64,000 bases of DNA from JBMOPD01 sp049323615 (GCA_049323615.1 JBMOPD010000009.1:31109-95108), one strand, 5' to 3'; positions 34,664-43,266 are shown, counted from the first letter of the stretch. Made by a program: numbers and translations. The notes: generated by a model from the sequence alone, not told the origin.

Positions 34664-35377
34664 GTGTTTACCTCACAGTTTCTCGAAGTAACCAGGGAAA
34701 GGGGAGTGGCTGTGATCACCATGCGGCACGGCCACTCCAACGCCTTTAATGCCGGTTTTCTCAAGGACCTGAGGAAATGTGCCGGCCGGCTGGAATCCGA
34801 CCCGGAAATCAGGGCGACGGTCTTTACCGGCGGCATTGAAAAGGTATTTTCCACCGGCCTGGACGTCCCGTGGATGACGGCCAATCCCTCCGCGGTGAAG
34901 CCCTTTGTGGAAGAGATGTTTTCCTTTATGGCCGACCTGCTCCTCTTTCCCCTGCCCACCGTGGCGGCCGTCAACGGCCACGCCATGGCCGGGGGCACGA
35001 TGTTCGTCCTGGTGATGGACTACAGGTTTATGCGGGAAGAGGGGGCCTTTATCTCTCTGCCGGAAATAAATTACAAGGTGATCTGGCCCCCCAGCATGCT
35101 TGAACTTGTACGCCGGAGGGTGGCCTACAATGTGTTCAGGGACCTGGTCCTCCAGGGCAAAAGGTTTTACGGACCAGAGGCGCTGGCGGCCGGGATTGTG
35201 GATGGACTGTACGACGGCGGGGAACTGCTGGCCAGGTCCGTGGAATTTGCCGGGGAAATGGGGAAGAAGGACAGGGCCGTTTACGCCCACATAAAGAGAA
35301 CCATGCAAGGGGACTTGGCCGATATGATCAGAGGCGACGACGTTAGTGAATTTATAAATAAAAGCTTTTTAACCTGA
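34664..35377 (+). CDS. Crotonase-fold enoyl-CoA isomerase-like protein
   Basis: A 237-residue crotonase-family protein from GTG 34664. It has FSTGLDVPWM near 60 and NGHAMAGGTMFVLVMDYRF near 100. At the two hydratase glutamates of rat crotonase (E144, E164) it has Met and Glu (SLPE), the pattern of delta3-delta2-enoyl-CoA isomerases, which need only the second. It resembles plant-type ECI. It is followed 25 bp later by a close paralogue, suggesting tandem duplication. Confidence 0.87.
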   Translation: MFTSQFLEVTRERGVAVITMRHGHSNAFNAGFLKDLRKCAGRLESDPEIRATVFTGGIEKVFSTGLDVPWMTANPSAVKPFVEEMFSFMADLLLFPLPTVAAVNGHAMAGGTMFVLVMDYRFMREEGAFISLPEINYKVIWPPSMLELVRRRVAYNVFRDLVLQGKRFYGPEALAAGIVDGLYDGGELLARSVEFAGEMGKKDRAVYAHIKRTMQGDLADMIRGDDVSEFINKSFLT

Positions 35378-35402
35378 TTCCGCCAGTAAAGGAGAAGGGG
35401 TT

Positions 35403-36107
35403 ATGAAGTATGTGAATTTGCGCAGGGATCAAAATGTGATGGTCTTGACCATGAACCACAAGGGATCCAACTCCCTCAACCCGGATTTCGTCGGGGAGTT
35501 GCGGCTGGCCCTGGCCGAGACCGGGGCCGACCCCGCCGTCGGCGCCCTGGTGGTGACCGGCGGTGATGAAAAGTTTTTTTGTACAGGCCTGGACGTGGAC
35601 TGGATAAAGGGAAACTTTTCCGCGGCAAAGGATTTCTTGTCGGAAATGAACGCCCTTTTCACGGAGCTTTTGCTTTTTCCCGCGCCCACCATCGCTTGTA
35701 TCAACGGCCATGCCTATGCCGGCGGAGCGGTGCTGGCCTTCCTTATGGACTACCGCTTTATGCGGCGGGACAGGGGCTTTCTGAGGTGCCCGGAAGTCAC
35801 CATCGGGGTATCCTTTCCCCGGGCGGTGGCCAAGGTGGTGGAAAAGGTGGTGTCGCCCAGGGTTGCCAGGGATATGATTTTAATGGCCAAGAAGTATGAC
35901 GGCCCGGAGGCCTTGAAGGACGGCCTGGTAGACGGCGTATTTTCCCGGGAGGATCTGCTTCCCGGGGCCGTCGGGTTCGCCTGGGAGAATGCCCAGCCGG
36001 ACAGGCGGGTCTTTGGCCGGATCAAGCAATCCATGTACGGGGATCTGGCCGGGCTGATCCGGGATGAAGACTGGGAGGCGTTTATCAATTTCAGTTTTGG
36101 ATCTTGA
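35403..36107 (+). CDS. Crotonase-fold enoyl-CoA isomerase-like protein
   Basis: A 234-residue paralogue of the preceding gene (FFCTGLDVDWIKG, NGHAYAGGAVLAFLMDYRFM). The first hydratase Glu is Val, the second is kept (RCPEVTIGV), favouring isomerase activity. ATG 35403 follows AAAGGAGAAGGGG. With the gene before it, it may shift double bonds of an unsaturated or cyclic acyl-CoA ahead of hydration. Confidence 0.87.
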   Translation: MKYVNLRRDQNVMVLTMNHKGSNSLNPDFVGELRLALAETGADPAVGALVVTGGDEKFFCTGLDVDWIKGNFSAAKDFLSEMNALFTELLLFPAPTIACINGHAYAGGAVLAFLMDYRFMRRDRGFLRCPEVTIGVSFPRAVAKVVEKVVSPRVARDMILMAKKYDGPEALKDGLVDGVFSREDLLPGAVGFAWENAQPDRRVFGRIKQSMYGDLAGLIRDEDWEAFINFSFGS

Positions 36108-36151
36108 GGCGGGTCTTGGATTTTTAAAAAATTACCGGGGAGGTGTTTCAC

Positions 36152-36937
36152 GTGACCGGGAACAGTTACCCCTATACCGTGAAGGAGCTAATGGCCGTCG
36201 TGCTGGCCAGGGAACTGAAGGACGGGGAGTTGGGCGAAATGGGCGCCTACTCCGATGTCCCCATGGCGGCCTGCAGGCTGGCCCGGCTGAGGCATGCCCC
36301 GAACCTCAACTGGTACTGCAGCGCCACCAGCTTTTTAAACCCCAAGGGGCCGCTTTACCGTTCTTCCACGGATTACCGGAACATCGAGGGCGCCGAGGCG
36401 GTGCTGAACATGAACGAGGCCTTTTTCTACGCCATCCCCCATTACGACTTTTTTTTCGCCGGGGGCCTGCAGGTGGATAGGTACGGCAACCTGAACCTGA
36501 CCGCCGTGGGGGATTACGCCAATCCCCGCCTGCGCGGGCCGGGATGTGCGGCGCTGTGCGTCCTGGGCGCTTTTCCCATCAAATATTTTATTTACATGAA
36601 CAGGCACGACCGGCTTTCCTTCGTGGAGAAGGTGGATTTCATCACCGGCGCGGGGTACCTGGACGGTGAAGGGAGCAGGGAAAAACACGGCCTCCCCCCC
36701 GAGGGAGGGCCCAGGCTGGTGGTAAGCCCGCTGGGGATATTTGATTTTGAAGAAAAGACAAAAAGGATGCGCGTCCGCTCCCTGCATCCAGGCGTAACTG
36801 TGGAACGGCTGGTGGAAAATACGGGCTTTGAAATGATTGTCCCGGCGCGACTGGAGGAAACGGCGCCCCCGACGCCGGAAGAGTTGGATCTGCTGAGAAC
36901 CGCGGTGGACCCTTACGGCATCCTGAGGGAACCGTAA
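36152..36937 (+). CDS. Class I CoA-transferase beta-like protein lacking the catalytic Glu (IpdB-like)
   Basis: A 261-residue protein matching the beta-subunit fold along its length (FFFAGGLQVDRYGNLNLTAVG near 110; VEKVDFITGAGYLDG near 160). Where glutaconate CoA-transferase has VESG with the acylated glutamate, this protein has CSAT in NWYCSATSF near 55, so the covalent Glu is missing. IpdB of the mycobacterial steroid pathway belongs to the same fold and, with IpdA, hydrolyses a ring CoA thioester intermediate rather than transferring CoA. GTG 36152 follows GGGGAGG. It is encoded directly before its alpha partner. Confidence 0.85.
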   Translation: MTGNSYPYTVKELMAVVLARELKDGELGEMGAYSDVPMAACRLARLRHAPNLNWYCSATSFLNPKGPLYRSSTDYRNIEGAEAVLNMNEAFFYAIPHYDFFFAGGLQVDRYGNLNLTAVGDYANPRLRGPGCAALCVLGAFPIKYFIYMNRHDRLSFVEKVDFITGAGYLDGEGSREKHGLPPEGGPRLVVSPLGIFDFEEKTKRMRVRSLHPGVTVERLVENTGFEMIVPARLEETAPPTPEELDLLRTAVDPYGILREP

Positions 36938-36959
36938 TCAGGGGGAAAGGAGGACCGGC

Positions 36960-37853
36960 GTGTTAAGGCGAAAGGAAAAAGTGGTTTCTGTGGCCGAGGC
37001 CGTAGCCGGGATAAAGGACGGGGCTTTTCTGGCCATCGGCGGGTTTATGATCCACAACCACCCCGTGGCCCTGGTCAGGGAAATCATTAAAAAAGGGGTC
37101 AGGGATTTGACCATTCTGCCCGTTCCCCCCGGGGGAAGCATAGAGGCCGACCTGCTTATCGGCACCGGGTGCGTGCGCAGGGTTTTGGCCAGCTACGTCG
37201 GCGCGGAGTGGATCGCCCCGGTGATGCCCAATTACCGGCGAAAAATTGAAAGGAAGGAAATCGAGGTTATTGATTACGATGAACTGACCATAATTTGCGG
37301 CCTCAGGGCGGCCATCCAGAAGCTGCCCTGCGAGGTTACCAGGTCCGGCCTGGGCACCGACCTGATCAATGTCAACCCCTACCTGAAAAAAATAAAGGAT
37401 CCCTTTACCGGCGCCGACCTGGTGGCGGTAGCGCCCATCCGGCCGGATGTGGCCATCATTCACGCCCAGCGGTCGGACCCCTACGGGAACATCCAGCATC
37501 ACGGATCGGTGTTTATGGACGCCTTCATTGCCTCGGCCGCCGGAACGGTTATCGTCAGCGTGGAGGAGGTGGTTCCACCCGGGGCTATTACCAGGGACCC
37601 CTTTAAAACCACCATCCCCTGCCACCTGGTGGCCATGGTGACCAAAATACCCTTCGGAGCCCACCCCTGCTCCTCGCACGGCTATTACGACTACGACGAG
37701 GAGCACCTGCAACTTTATGCGGCTGCGGCCAGGGACCCGCACACTTACCGGGAATACCTGGACAGGTACGTTTACGGGGTTGAGGACATAGCGGATTACA
37801 TCGAGAAGGCGGGGGGCGCGCGAAGGCTGTTCCAGCTGATCAATAGACGCTAA
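36960..37853 (+). CDS. Class I CoA-transferase alpha-like protein (IpdA-like)
   Basis: A 297-residue alpha-type subunit (KDGAFLAIGGFMIHNHPVAL near 20; SDPYGNIQHHGSVFMD near 180). It starts at GTG 36960 behind GGAAAGGAGG, 22 bp after the beta partner, so the two form a heterodimer. Order beta-alpha is the reverse of many gctAB operons. Together they could be a C-C hydrolase of IpdAB type, or a CoA-transferase with an altered active site; the loss of Glu in the partner favours the first (inference). Confidence 0.85.
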   Translation: MLRRKEKVVSVAEAVAGIKDGAFLAIGGFMIHNHPVALVREIIKKGVRDLTILPVPPGGSIEADLLIGTGCVRRVLASYVGAEWIAPVMPNYRRKIERKEIEVIDYDELTIICGLRAAIQKLPCEVTRSGLGTDLINVNPYLKKIKDPFTGADLVAVAPIRPDVAIIHAQRSDPYGNIQHHGSVFMDAFIASAAGTVIVSVEEVVPPGAITRDPFKTTIPCHLVAMVTKIPFGAHPCSSHGYYDYDEEHLQLYAAAARDPHTYREYLDRYVYGVEDIADYIEKAGGARRLFQLINRR

Positions 37854-37875
37854 AAATGGAGAAAGGGGTAATCCA

Positions 37876-38640
37876 ATGAGCGAAGAAGTCCTTTATGAAC
37901 GGCGGGGAAAGGTTGCCGTGATCACCCTTAACCGGCCCGAACAGCACAACGCCATGAATACGGCCATGCGTGACGCGCTGCGGGCGGCCTGGCTGCGCTT
38001 CGGGGAGGATGAGGAGGCCAGGGTGGCCGTATTGACCGGTGCAGGGGAGAAGGCCTTCTGCGCCGGCGGCGATTTAAAGGAAATGAGCGACACCGGCCTG
38101 CGCATCCCTCCCCCCGATTTTATTCCCTACCTCACGCGCACCGTTTACCTTGCCAAGCCGGTCATCGCCGCCGTAAACGGGCTGGCCGTGGCCGGCGGCT
38201 GGCTTCTGGCCCAGATGTGCGACCTCTGCCTGGCCGCCGAACACGCCCGCTTCGGTATCACCGAGGCCAGATGGGGCCGCGGGGCACCCTGGGCCGCGCC
38301 CCTGATCTGGATGATTCCCCAGCGGGTGATGATGGAGATCCTGCTTACCGGGGAGCTAATCAGCGCCAGGCGCGCTTACGAGATAGGATTTGTCAACCGG
38401 GTTACGCCCAAGGGGGAACTAATGCGGGAGGCCCTGGCCATGGCGGAAAAAATTGCGGAAAACGCCCCGCTTACAGTTCAGGGACATAAGAAAATGGTCT
38501 ATCAGTGCGCGGAAATGGGCCGCCTGGCGGCGTTGAACGCCGCGGACGCAATCTTTGAGCGGGTTTACCTGAGCGAGGACGCCCTGGAAGGGCCGCGGGC
38601 CTTTGCGGAAAAAAGGAAGCCGGTATGGAAGGGCCGTTAG
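37876..38640 (+). CDS. Enoyl-CoA hydratase/isomerase family protein
   Basis: A 254-residue crotonase-fold protein (LNRPEQHNAMNTAM near 20; GAGEKAFCAGGDLKEM near 60; VAGGWLLAQMCDLCLAA near 105). The first hydratase Glu is replaced by Leu, the second is kept (GITEARWG), so simple hydration is less likely than isomerisation or another crotonase reaction. ATG follows GAAAGGGG. Last gene of the plus-strand run; a convergent hairpin follows. Confidence 0.88.
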   Translation: MSEEVLYERRGKVAVITLNRPEQHNAMNTAMRDALRAAWLRFGEDEEARVAVLTGAGEKAFCAGGDLKEMSDTGLRIPPPDFIPYLTRTVYLAKPVIAAVNGLAVAGGWLLAQMCDLCLAAEHARFGITEARWGRGAPWAAPLIWMIPQRVMMEILLTGELISARRAYEIGFVNRVTPKGELMREALAMAEKIAENAPLTVQGHKKMVYQCAEMGRLAALNAADAIFERVYLSEDALEGPRAFAEKRKPVWKGR

Positions 38641-38780
38641 ATCCAGCCGGGGACGGGGAGGGAGCAGGCCGGTGGATGGCCGGAAAAGGGGAACTCAGTT
38701 TTTGGCTGGAGATGGCCCGGAATAAATCTCCCCAGGCGCCCATGCCCGGGAAAAAACGGGGCAACAGGACGTGTTGGGGG

Positions 38781-38812
38781 GATGTGCCGCCCGTGAAAAC
38801 GGGCGGCACATC
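38781..38812. terminator. Strong hairpin between convergent genes
   Basis: GATGTGCCGCCCGT (38781-38794) pairs perfectly with ACGGGCGGCACATC (38799-38812) around GAAA, a stable 14-bp stem with a tetraloop. It lies in the 203-bp gap between convergent genes ending at 38640 and 38844. No long T-run is adjacent, but position and stability suit a bidirectional terminator. Confidence 0.65.
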
Positions 38813-38843
38813 CTGCCGCAGGGCGGAGGGGCTACGGCCTTCC

Positions 38844-40013
38844 CTAGTTGCCGACGATGATCACGCTGATGGTGGGGCCGGCCGGATATCCTCCCAGATT
38901 GTGGGTCAATCCCAACCGGGGGTTTTTGATCTGGCGCGGGCCGGCCTTTCCCTGAAGCTGCTTGTAGACCTCGTAAAGCATTCTCAACCCGCTGGCCCCG
39001 ATAGGGTGGCCAAAGCATTTCAGCCCTCCGTCCGGGTTTACCGGCAAGTCCCCGGTGAGGTCGAAAAAGCCGGCTTCCACATCTTCCTTTACCCTGCCCC
39101 GGGGGCTGAACTGGAGATCCTCCATGGTTACCGCTTCCGTAATGCTGAAGCAGTCATGCACCTCGGCCAGGCTGATTTCCCTGCGGGGGTCGGTTATCCC
39201 GGCCTCCTGGTATGCGGCCATCCCGGCCCGGTAGGTTTCCTCCACGTGGGTGAAATTGTAGTCGTTTCTCAGGAAGCCGGACCTGTTTCCCACGCAGATC
39301 TGCAGGGCTTTCACGTAAATGGGGTCCTCCCGGAAGCTTCTGGCCATGTCGCTCCGGCAAACGATGGCTGCCGCCGCCCCGTCGCTGACCCCGCAGCAGT
39401 CGAACAGGCCCAGGGGCCAGGCCACGATGGGGGCTTTGAGGATGGTATCCAGCGGCACCTCGACCTGGAAATGGGCTTTGGGGTTCAGCGCCCCGTTTTT
39501 GTGGCTTTTGGCGGAGATCCTGGCCAGCATCAGCTTCCCCTCCTCCGGGGTCAGTCCGTACTCGGCAAAGTAGCTGGTGGCCAGCAGGGCAAACTCGCTG
39601 GGAGCGGTCAGGGTCTGGGTCCGGTTGGTGCCGTAGGGGTTCCTGATCTCCAGCCCGCTGAAGCCGGAATCCTTCAGTTTTTCAAAACCCACCACCAGGA
39701 CGAGGTCGTAGATCCCCGCCGCCACGGCGTAGCACGCGTTCCGGAAGGCGTCCGACCCCGTGGCGCACGCATTCTCCACCCGGGTGATGGGGGTGTAGTA
39801 CAGTTTTAAAGGCTCGGCCAGGCACTGGCCGGTGCGCCCGGAACCGGTGGTGCCCACCCAGGCGGCCTGGATGTCTTTTTGTTCGATGCCGGCGTCGGCG
39901 TAGGCCTCGTTGACTGCCTCCAGGATCAGGTCCTCGGCGCTGGCGTCCCAGCGCTCGCCAAATCGGGCACAGCCCATGCCGATGATGGTTACTTTATCCT
40001 TGATGCTTCCCAT
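38844..40013 (-). CDS. SCP-x-type thiolase
   Basis: A 389-residue thiolase. The nucleophile is in VENACATGSDA (about C86), the other sites are FGHPIGASG and GLTHNLGGYPAG. ATG at 40013 follows AAAGGAGG. It is encoded 28 bp after the HMG-CoA-synthase-like/DUF35 fusion and probably forms a complex with it. All catalytic residues are present. Confidence 0.9.
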   Translation of the reverse strand: MGSIKDKVTIIGMGCARFGERWDASAEDLILEAVNEAYADAGIEQKDIQAAWVGTTGSGRTGQCLAEPLKLYYTPITRVENACATGSDAFRNACYAVAAGIYDLVLVVGFEKLKDSGFSGLEIRNPYGTNRTQTLTAPSEFALLATSYFAEYGLTPEEGKLMLARISAKSHKNGALNPKAHFQVEVPLDTILKAPIVAWPLGLFDCCGVSDGAAAAIVCRSDMARSFREDPIYVKALQICVGNRSGFLRNDYNFTHVEETYRAGMAAYQEAGITDPRREISLAEVHDCFSITEAVTMEDLQFSPRGRVKEDVEAGFFDLTGDLPVNPDGGLKCFGHPIGASGLRMLYEVYKQLQGKAGPRQIKNPRLGLTHNLGGYPAGPTISVIIVGN

Positions 40014-40041
40014 TTTTTTGTCGCCTCCTTTGCCTTGATCC

Positions 40042-41457
40042 TTATTCTCTGTATGGCATGCATTTCCAGTAGTAGTTGTGAATTCCCCCCACCGTGTGGA
40101 TTTTCCGGAAGGTCATTTCCACCGGCAGGCCGTTTTTTACCTCCTCCGGGTCGCGGTCGGTCATGTCGCACATGATCCGGCCTCCTTCGGGAAAGTCCAC
40201 CGCGCAGATGGTGGTGGGGGGATCAACGGCCGCCGCCAGGTTGTCATGGGAAAAGGAGGCTATTTTTCCCGTTTTCCCGGCAAAGTCGTAGGGATCAAAC
40301 TGGTCTCCGGCGATACACCTGACGCAAACCCTCTGCCGCGGGAACTGTACCGTCCCGCAGTTTCTGCACCTGACCCCGCGCAGGGCCAGCCCCCATTCCC
40401 GGTCCCGCCAGAGTGCCGGTACGGAAACCATTTGCTGGGGCGGGCGGGCAGGCGGCTCAGTGGGCACCAGACCCTTCCAGAGGAGGTACTTCATGTAGCT
40501 GATAGATTTTTTGTTCCGGAGATAGTATTTGATTCCCCTCCGGCCCCTGATTCCGTCATCCTGACCGGTGACCCTTAATATAAACACGTCGCAGCCGTCT
40601 CCGTATGCGGACAGCAGCAGGCGGTCACCCGCCTTCGCCTCTTCCAGGGCGGCCACTAAAATCATCAGGGGCAGGGCGCACCCGGTGTTGCCAATGTCAT
40701 TCAGCAGGGGGTCCTGGACCTGGGTTTTCTCCAGGCCCAGTTTTTTGGCCGCCAGGCTGTGCTGCCTCGGGTCGGGGCCGTAAAAGGCGGCTTTTGCAAT
40801 TTCCTGGGCCGGGAGGCCGTATTTCTGCATGGCTGTTTTCACCGTTTCCGGTAAAACCCTGGTGTAGCCCGCCTCCCTGGCAAACCTGTCCTCCGCGGTG
40901 CGAATAAATCTTTCTCCTTCGGGTCGCCAAGAATCATAAAATTCTTCGCTGACGGACCAGGCGCCCTCCACCGTTACCGCCGGCCCGGCCCTTCCGATCA
41001 GCAGGGCCGCGGCGCCGTCGCCGAAGGCCGTTTCGTTGCTCCCCCTGGGATAGCACAGCCGGCTGTCGGCGCAGACCACCAGGACGTGGCGGGCCGAACC
41101 GGCCTCGACGGCGTCCAGGGCGGCCTGCAGGGCCGTCGTCCCGGCCCGCAGGGAGCCGGCAAAATCGGCGGTGCGGACACTTTTTCCCAGGCCAAGGGCG
41201 CCGGCGACGACGGCGGCCGCCTGTTTTTCGCAGTAGGGTGAAGTGGTCGAGGCAAAGTAAACCCCATCCAGATCTTCTTTGGGAGAACCAGCAAGGCAGT
41301 TTAAGGCAGCGGCGACGGCCATGGTAATGCTGTCTTCATCGTGGTTGGCCACCGCCCTTTCTCCCCGGCCGGGGGCGGCGCCCCACGCCCCGGCGATTTC
41401 TGCGCGGCTGAGCCGGTAAAGGGGAACATAGGCGGCGCAGGATACAATTCCGGCCAT
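40042..41457 (-). CDS. HMG-CoA synthase-like protein fused to a DUF35 zinc-ribbon/OB domain
   Basis: A 471-residue fusion. Residues 1-290 show the HMG-CoA-synthase branch of the thiolase fold (GIVSCAAYVPLYRL at the start, GDGAAALLIG near 145, NDIGNTGCALPL near 255). The usual nucleophile region reads DFAGSLRAGTTAL, with no Cys, and the His position appears to be Tyr (FYGPDP). Residues 345-471 form a DUF35 unit with CRNCGTVQFPRQRVCVRC. ATG 41457 follows AGGAAAGGAG; a sigma-54 promoter lies 70 bp upstream. The missing nucleophile suggests a scaffold or an altered reaction, with the thiolase at 38844 supplying catalysis (inference). Confidence 0.88.
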   Translation of the reverse strand: MAGIVSCAAYVPLYRLSRAEIAGAWGAAPGRGERAVANHDEDSITMAVAAALNCLAGSPKEDLDGVYFASTTSPYCEKQAAAVVAGALGLGKSVRTADFAGSLRAGTTALQAALDAVEAGSARHVLVVCADSRLCYPRGSNETAFGDGAAALLIGRAGPAVTVEGAWSVSEEFYDSWRPEGERFIRTAEDRFAREAGYTRVLPETVKTAMQKYGLPAQEIAKAAFYGPDPRQHSLAAKKLGLEKTQVQDPLLNDIGNTGCALPLMILVAALEEAKAGDRLLLSAYGDGCDVFILRVTGQDDGIRGRRGIKYYLRNKKSISYMKYLLWKGLVPTEPPARPPQQMVSVPALWRDREWGLALRGVRCRNCGTVQFPRQRVCVRCIAGDQFDPYDFAGKTGKIASFSHDNLAAAVDPPTTICAVDFPEGGRIMCDMTDRDPEEVKNGLPVEMTFRKIHTVGGIHNYYWKCMPYRE

Positions 41458-41526
41458 TTAACAGATCTCCTTTCCTGGTATGGTGATAACAGGAGGTTAA
41501 TTTCATGAATGTTCGTATATCATCAG

Positions 41527-41543
41527 ACGCAAAATCCGTGCCA
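41527..41543 (-). promoter_or_regulatory. Sigma-54 (-24/-12) promoter, minus strand
   Basis: On the minus strand the sequence reads TGGCACGGATTTTGCGT: GG at 41542-41541 and GC at 41530-41529, spaced 12, with a perfect TGGCACG -24 element and TTGC at -12. It is the closest consensus match in the window. Transcription would start near 41517, 60 bp before the ATG of the HMG-CoA-synthase-like fusion. Confidence 0.78.
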
Positions 41544-41808
41544 GGTGATATGTGGGGTGATACATGGGTAACCCGGCAATAACCCTTAATTTTATAGGGG
41601 TTTCGGCATGGGATTGCAGTTTTGCAAGTAAACCGGTAAGGACAAGTTTTACCTTTATTTTACGCATCCCCGGGGTTGGGTTAATATTTTTAATCGTTGA
41701 CCGGGGTAAAAGTTTTGATATTAAACAGATCAGTTCATTATTTGACTGTATTGCCATAACAGCCTGAAAATTAGCAAAAATCAGGGGCCGCGTCCCATTG
41801 TTTTTCAC

Positions 41809-41824
41809 TGGCAAAAGATTTGCA
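41809..41824 (+). promoter_or_regulatory. Sigma-54 (-24/-12) promoter, plus strand
   Basis: TGGCAAAAGATTTGCA has GG at 41810-41811 and GC at 41822-41823, the exact 12-base period. It lies about 70 bp before the AtuA-like gene at 41893; start predicted near 41835. A longer reading frame from GTG 41845 overlaps the predicted 5' end, but the ATG with AAGGAGGG is the likely start. Confidence 0.72.
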
Positions 41825-41892
41825 ACAGGTATATCAAACAACTGGTGGTGATTATCCGGGATTTCCGGGCATTTTTAAGGAGGGTACCTGCC

Positions 41893-43266
41893 ATGAAAAA
41901 AATCACTTTGGGAGCCGGGTCCGGCTACTGGGGAGAACCGCTTGACCTGCCTTTGGAGCTGGTGCAGAGGGCGGATCTGGATTACCTGGGCCTGGAACTG
42001 CTGGCGGAGCTGTCCATGTCCATTTTACAGCGCTGGAAAAACAAGGACCCGTCCAAGGGTTACGTGCCGGATTTAATCGAGATGATGAAATTGATCCTGC
42101 CCCACACCCTTCCCAAAGGAACGAAGATTATTACCAACGGCGGGGGGACCAACCCCAGGCAGGCGGCAGAGGAAATAGCCAGGATTATTAAAGATCAGAA
42201 GCTGCCCCCGGTGAATATAGGCATCATTGAGGGGGACGATGTTTACCCCGGGCTGGATGAAATGATCAACAAGGGAATCGAACTGGTAAACCTGGATACC
42301 GGGGAAAGGGACATCGGCGCGATCAGGGACAGGATAGTGGCCGCCCACGCGTACATAGGGTCGGACCTGATCGTTGAGGCCCTGAAGGAGGGTGCCGACA
42401 TCGTCATCGGCGGGAGGCTTTCCGACAATGCGCTTTACGTGGGGCCCATGATGTACGAGTTCGGCTGGAGTTTTGAGAATCCCGACTGGGACAAGATCGG
42501 TACGGCGGTCACCATTGGACACATCATTGAATGCGGGGAGTGTGTGACCGGGGGGATGTCCAATTTCTGGAAGGATAATCCGGAACCCTGGAACATGGGC
42601 CTGCCCATCGCCGAGGTTTATGAGAACGGGGAGGCCGTCATTACCAAGACTCCGGGTTCCGGCGGCCAGATGACGGTGAACATGGTAAGGGAGCACCTGG
42701 TTTACGAAACCCACGACCCGAAAAATTACCTGATGCCCGACGCCATAGCCGATCTCACCGCGGTGAGGCTGGAGCAGGCGGGCGTGGACAGGGTCAGGGT
42801 GAGCAATATGGCCGGCAAAAGGAGGCCGGATAAGCTGAAGGTGCAGATCGGCTACGACGACGGCTACCTGGCCGAGGCCATGTTTATGGTAACCTGGCCG
42901 GAGGCCGTGAAAAAGGCCCGGCTGTACGAGGAGATCATCAGGCGCAGGCTGGATAAGTTCGGCTTGAAGCCTCGGGAAATAAGGTTTGAGTGGATCGGTG
43001 TCAATTCCGCCCACGGTTCCGTGGCGCCGTTGCCGGATAACGAGGACGCGGTCAACGAAATCGGCCTGAGGGCCGTGGCCAAGTTTAATACCAGGGAGGA
43101 GGCTTACCGGGCGAGGCGTTTTGCCATGGGCGGATCCCTGATCTTGGGTCCGGTGGGAACCGGTTTTGGAGCGCCCGTCCCGGAGAGAAGGGTGGTTGCC
43201 CTCTGGCCCACTTTGATTCCCAGGGAAGAGGTTCACCTTACCCTGACGATGAAGGAGGTAAAGTGA
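41893..43266 (+). CDS. AtuA-like protein (DUF1446, acyclic terpene utilisation family)
   Basis: A 457-residue protein starting KKITLGAGSGYWGE, with GTKIITNGGGTNPRQAAEE near 80, IEGDDVYPGLDEM near 115 and ADIVIGGRLSDNALYVGP near 180. These are typical of the DUF1446/AtuA family first linked to citronellol/geraniol catabolism in Pseudomonas, whose biochemical role remains poorly defined. ATG 41893 follows AAGGAGGG. It overlaps the DUF4387 gene by ATGA, and carboxylase genes follow, as in Atu and leucine-type clusters that carboxylate an enoyl-CoA. Confidence 0.85.
   Translation: MKKITLGAGSGYWGEPLDLPLELVQRADLDYLGLELLAELSMSILQRWKNKDPSKGYVPDLIEMMKLILPHTLPKGTKIITNGGGTNPRQAAEEIARIIKDQKLPPVNIGIIEGDDVYPGLDEMINKGIELVNLDTGERDIGAIRDRIVAAHAYIGSDLIVEALKEGADIVIGGRLSDNALYVGPMMYEFGWSFENPDWDKIGTAVTIGHIIECGECVTGGMSNFWKDNPEPWNMGLPIAEVYENGEAVITKTPGSGGQMTVNMVREHLVYETHDPKNYLMPDAIADLTAVRLEQAGVDRVRVSNMAGKRRPDKLKVQIGYDDGYLAEAMFMVTWPEAVKKARLYEEIIRRRLDKFGLKPREIRFEWIGVNSAHGSVAPLPDNEDAVNEIGLRAVAKFNTREEAYRARRFAMGGSLILGPVGTGFGAPVPERRVVALWPTLIPREEVHLTLTMKEVK

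Larger units (their letters stand above)
41458..41892. other. 435-bp divergent control region
   Basis: An AT-rich gap between a minus-strand and a plus-strand operon. It holds two opposed sigma-54 promoters, at 41527-41543 (minus) and 41809-41824 (plus). A partial activator half-site GTTCATT lies at 41733-41739, about 73 bp upstream of the plus -24 element. No convincing gene is seen; the short reading frames here lack recognisable domains. Confidence 0.75.

Noticed and set aside
36152..37853. Ordinary glutaconate or acetate CoA-transferase
   Set aside because: The catalytic Glu motif is absent from the beta subunit, so the plain transferase label is not supported.
41604..41618. Second plus-strand -24/-12-like element, CGGCATGGGATTGC
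   Set aside because: The GG to GC spacing is 11, not 12, and sigma-54 is strict about this.
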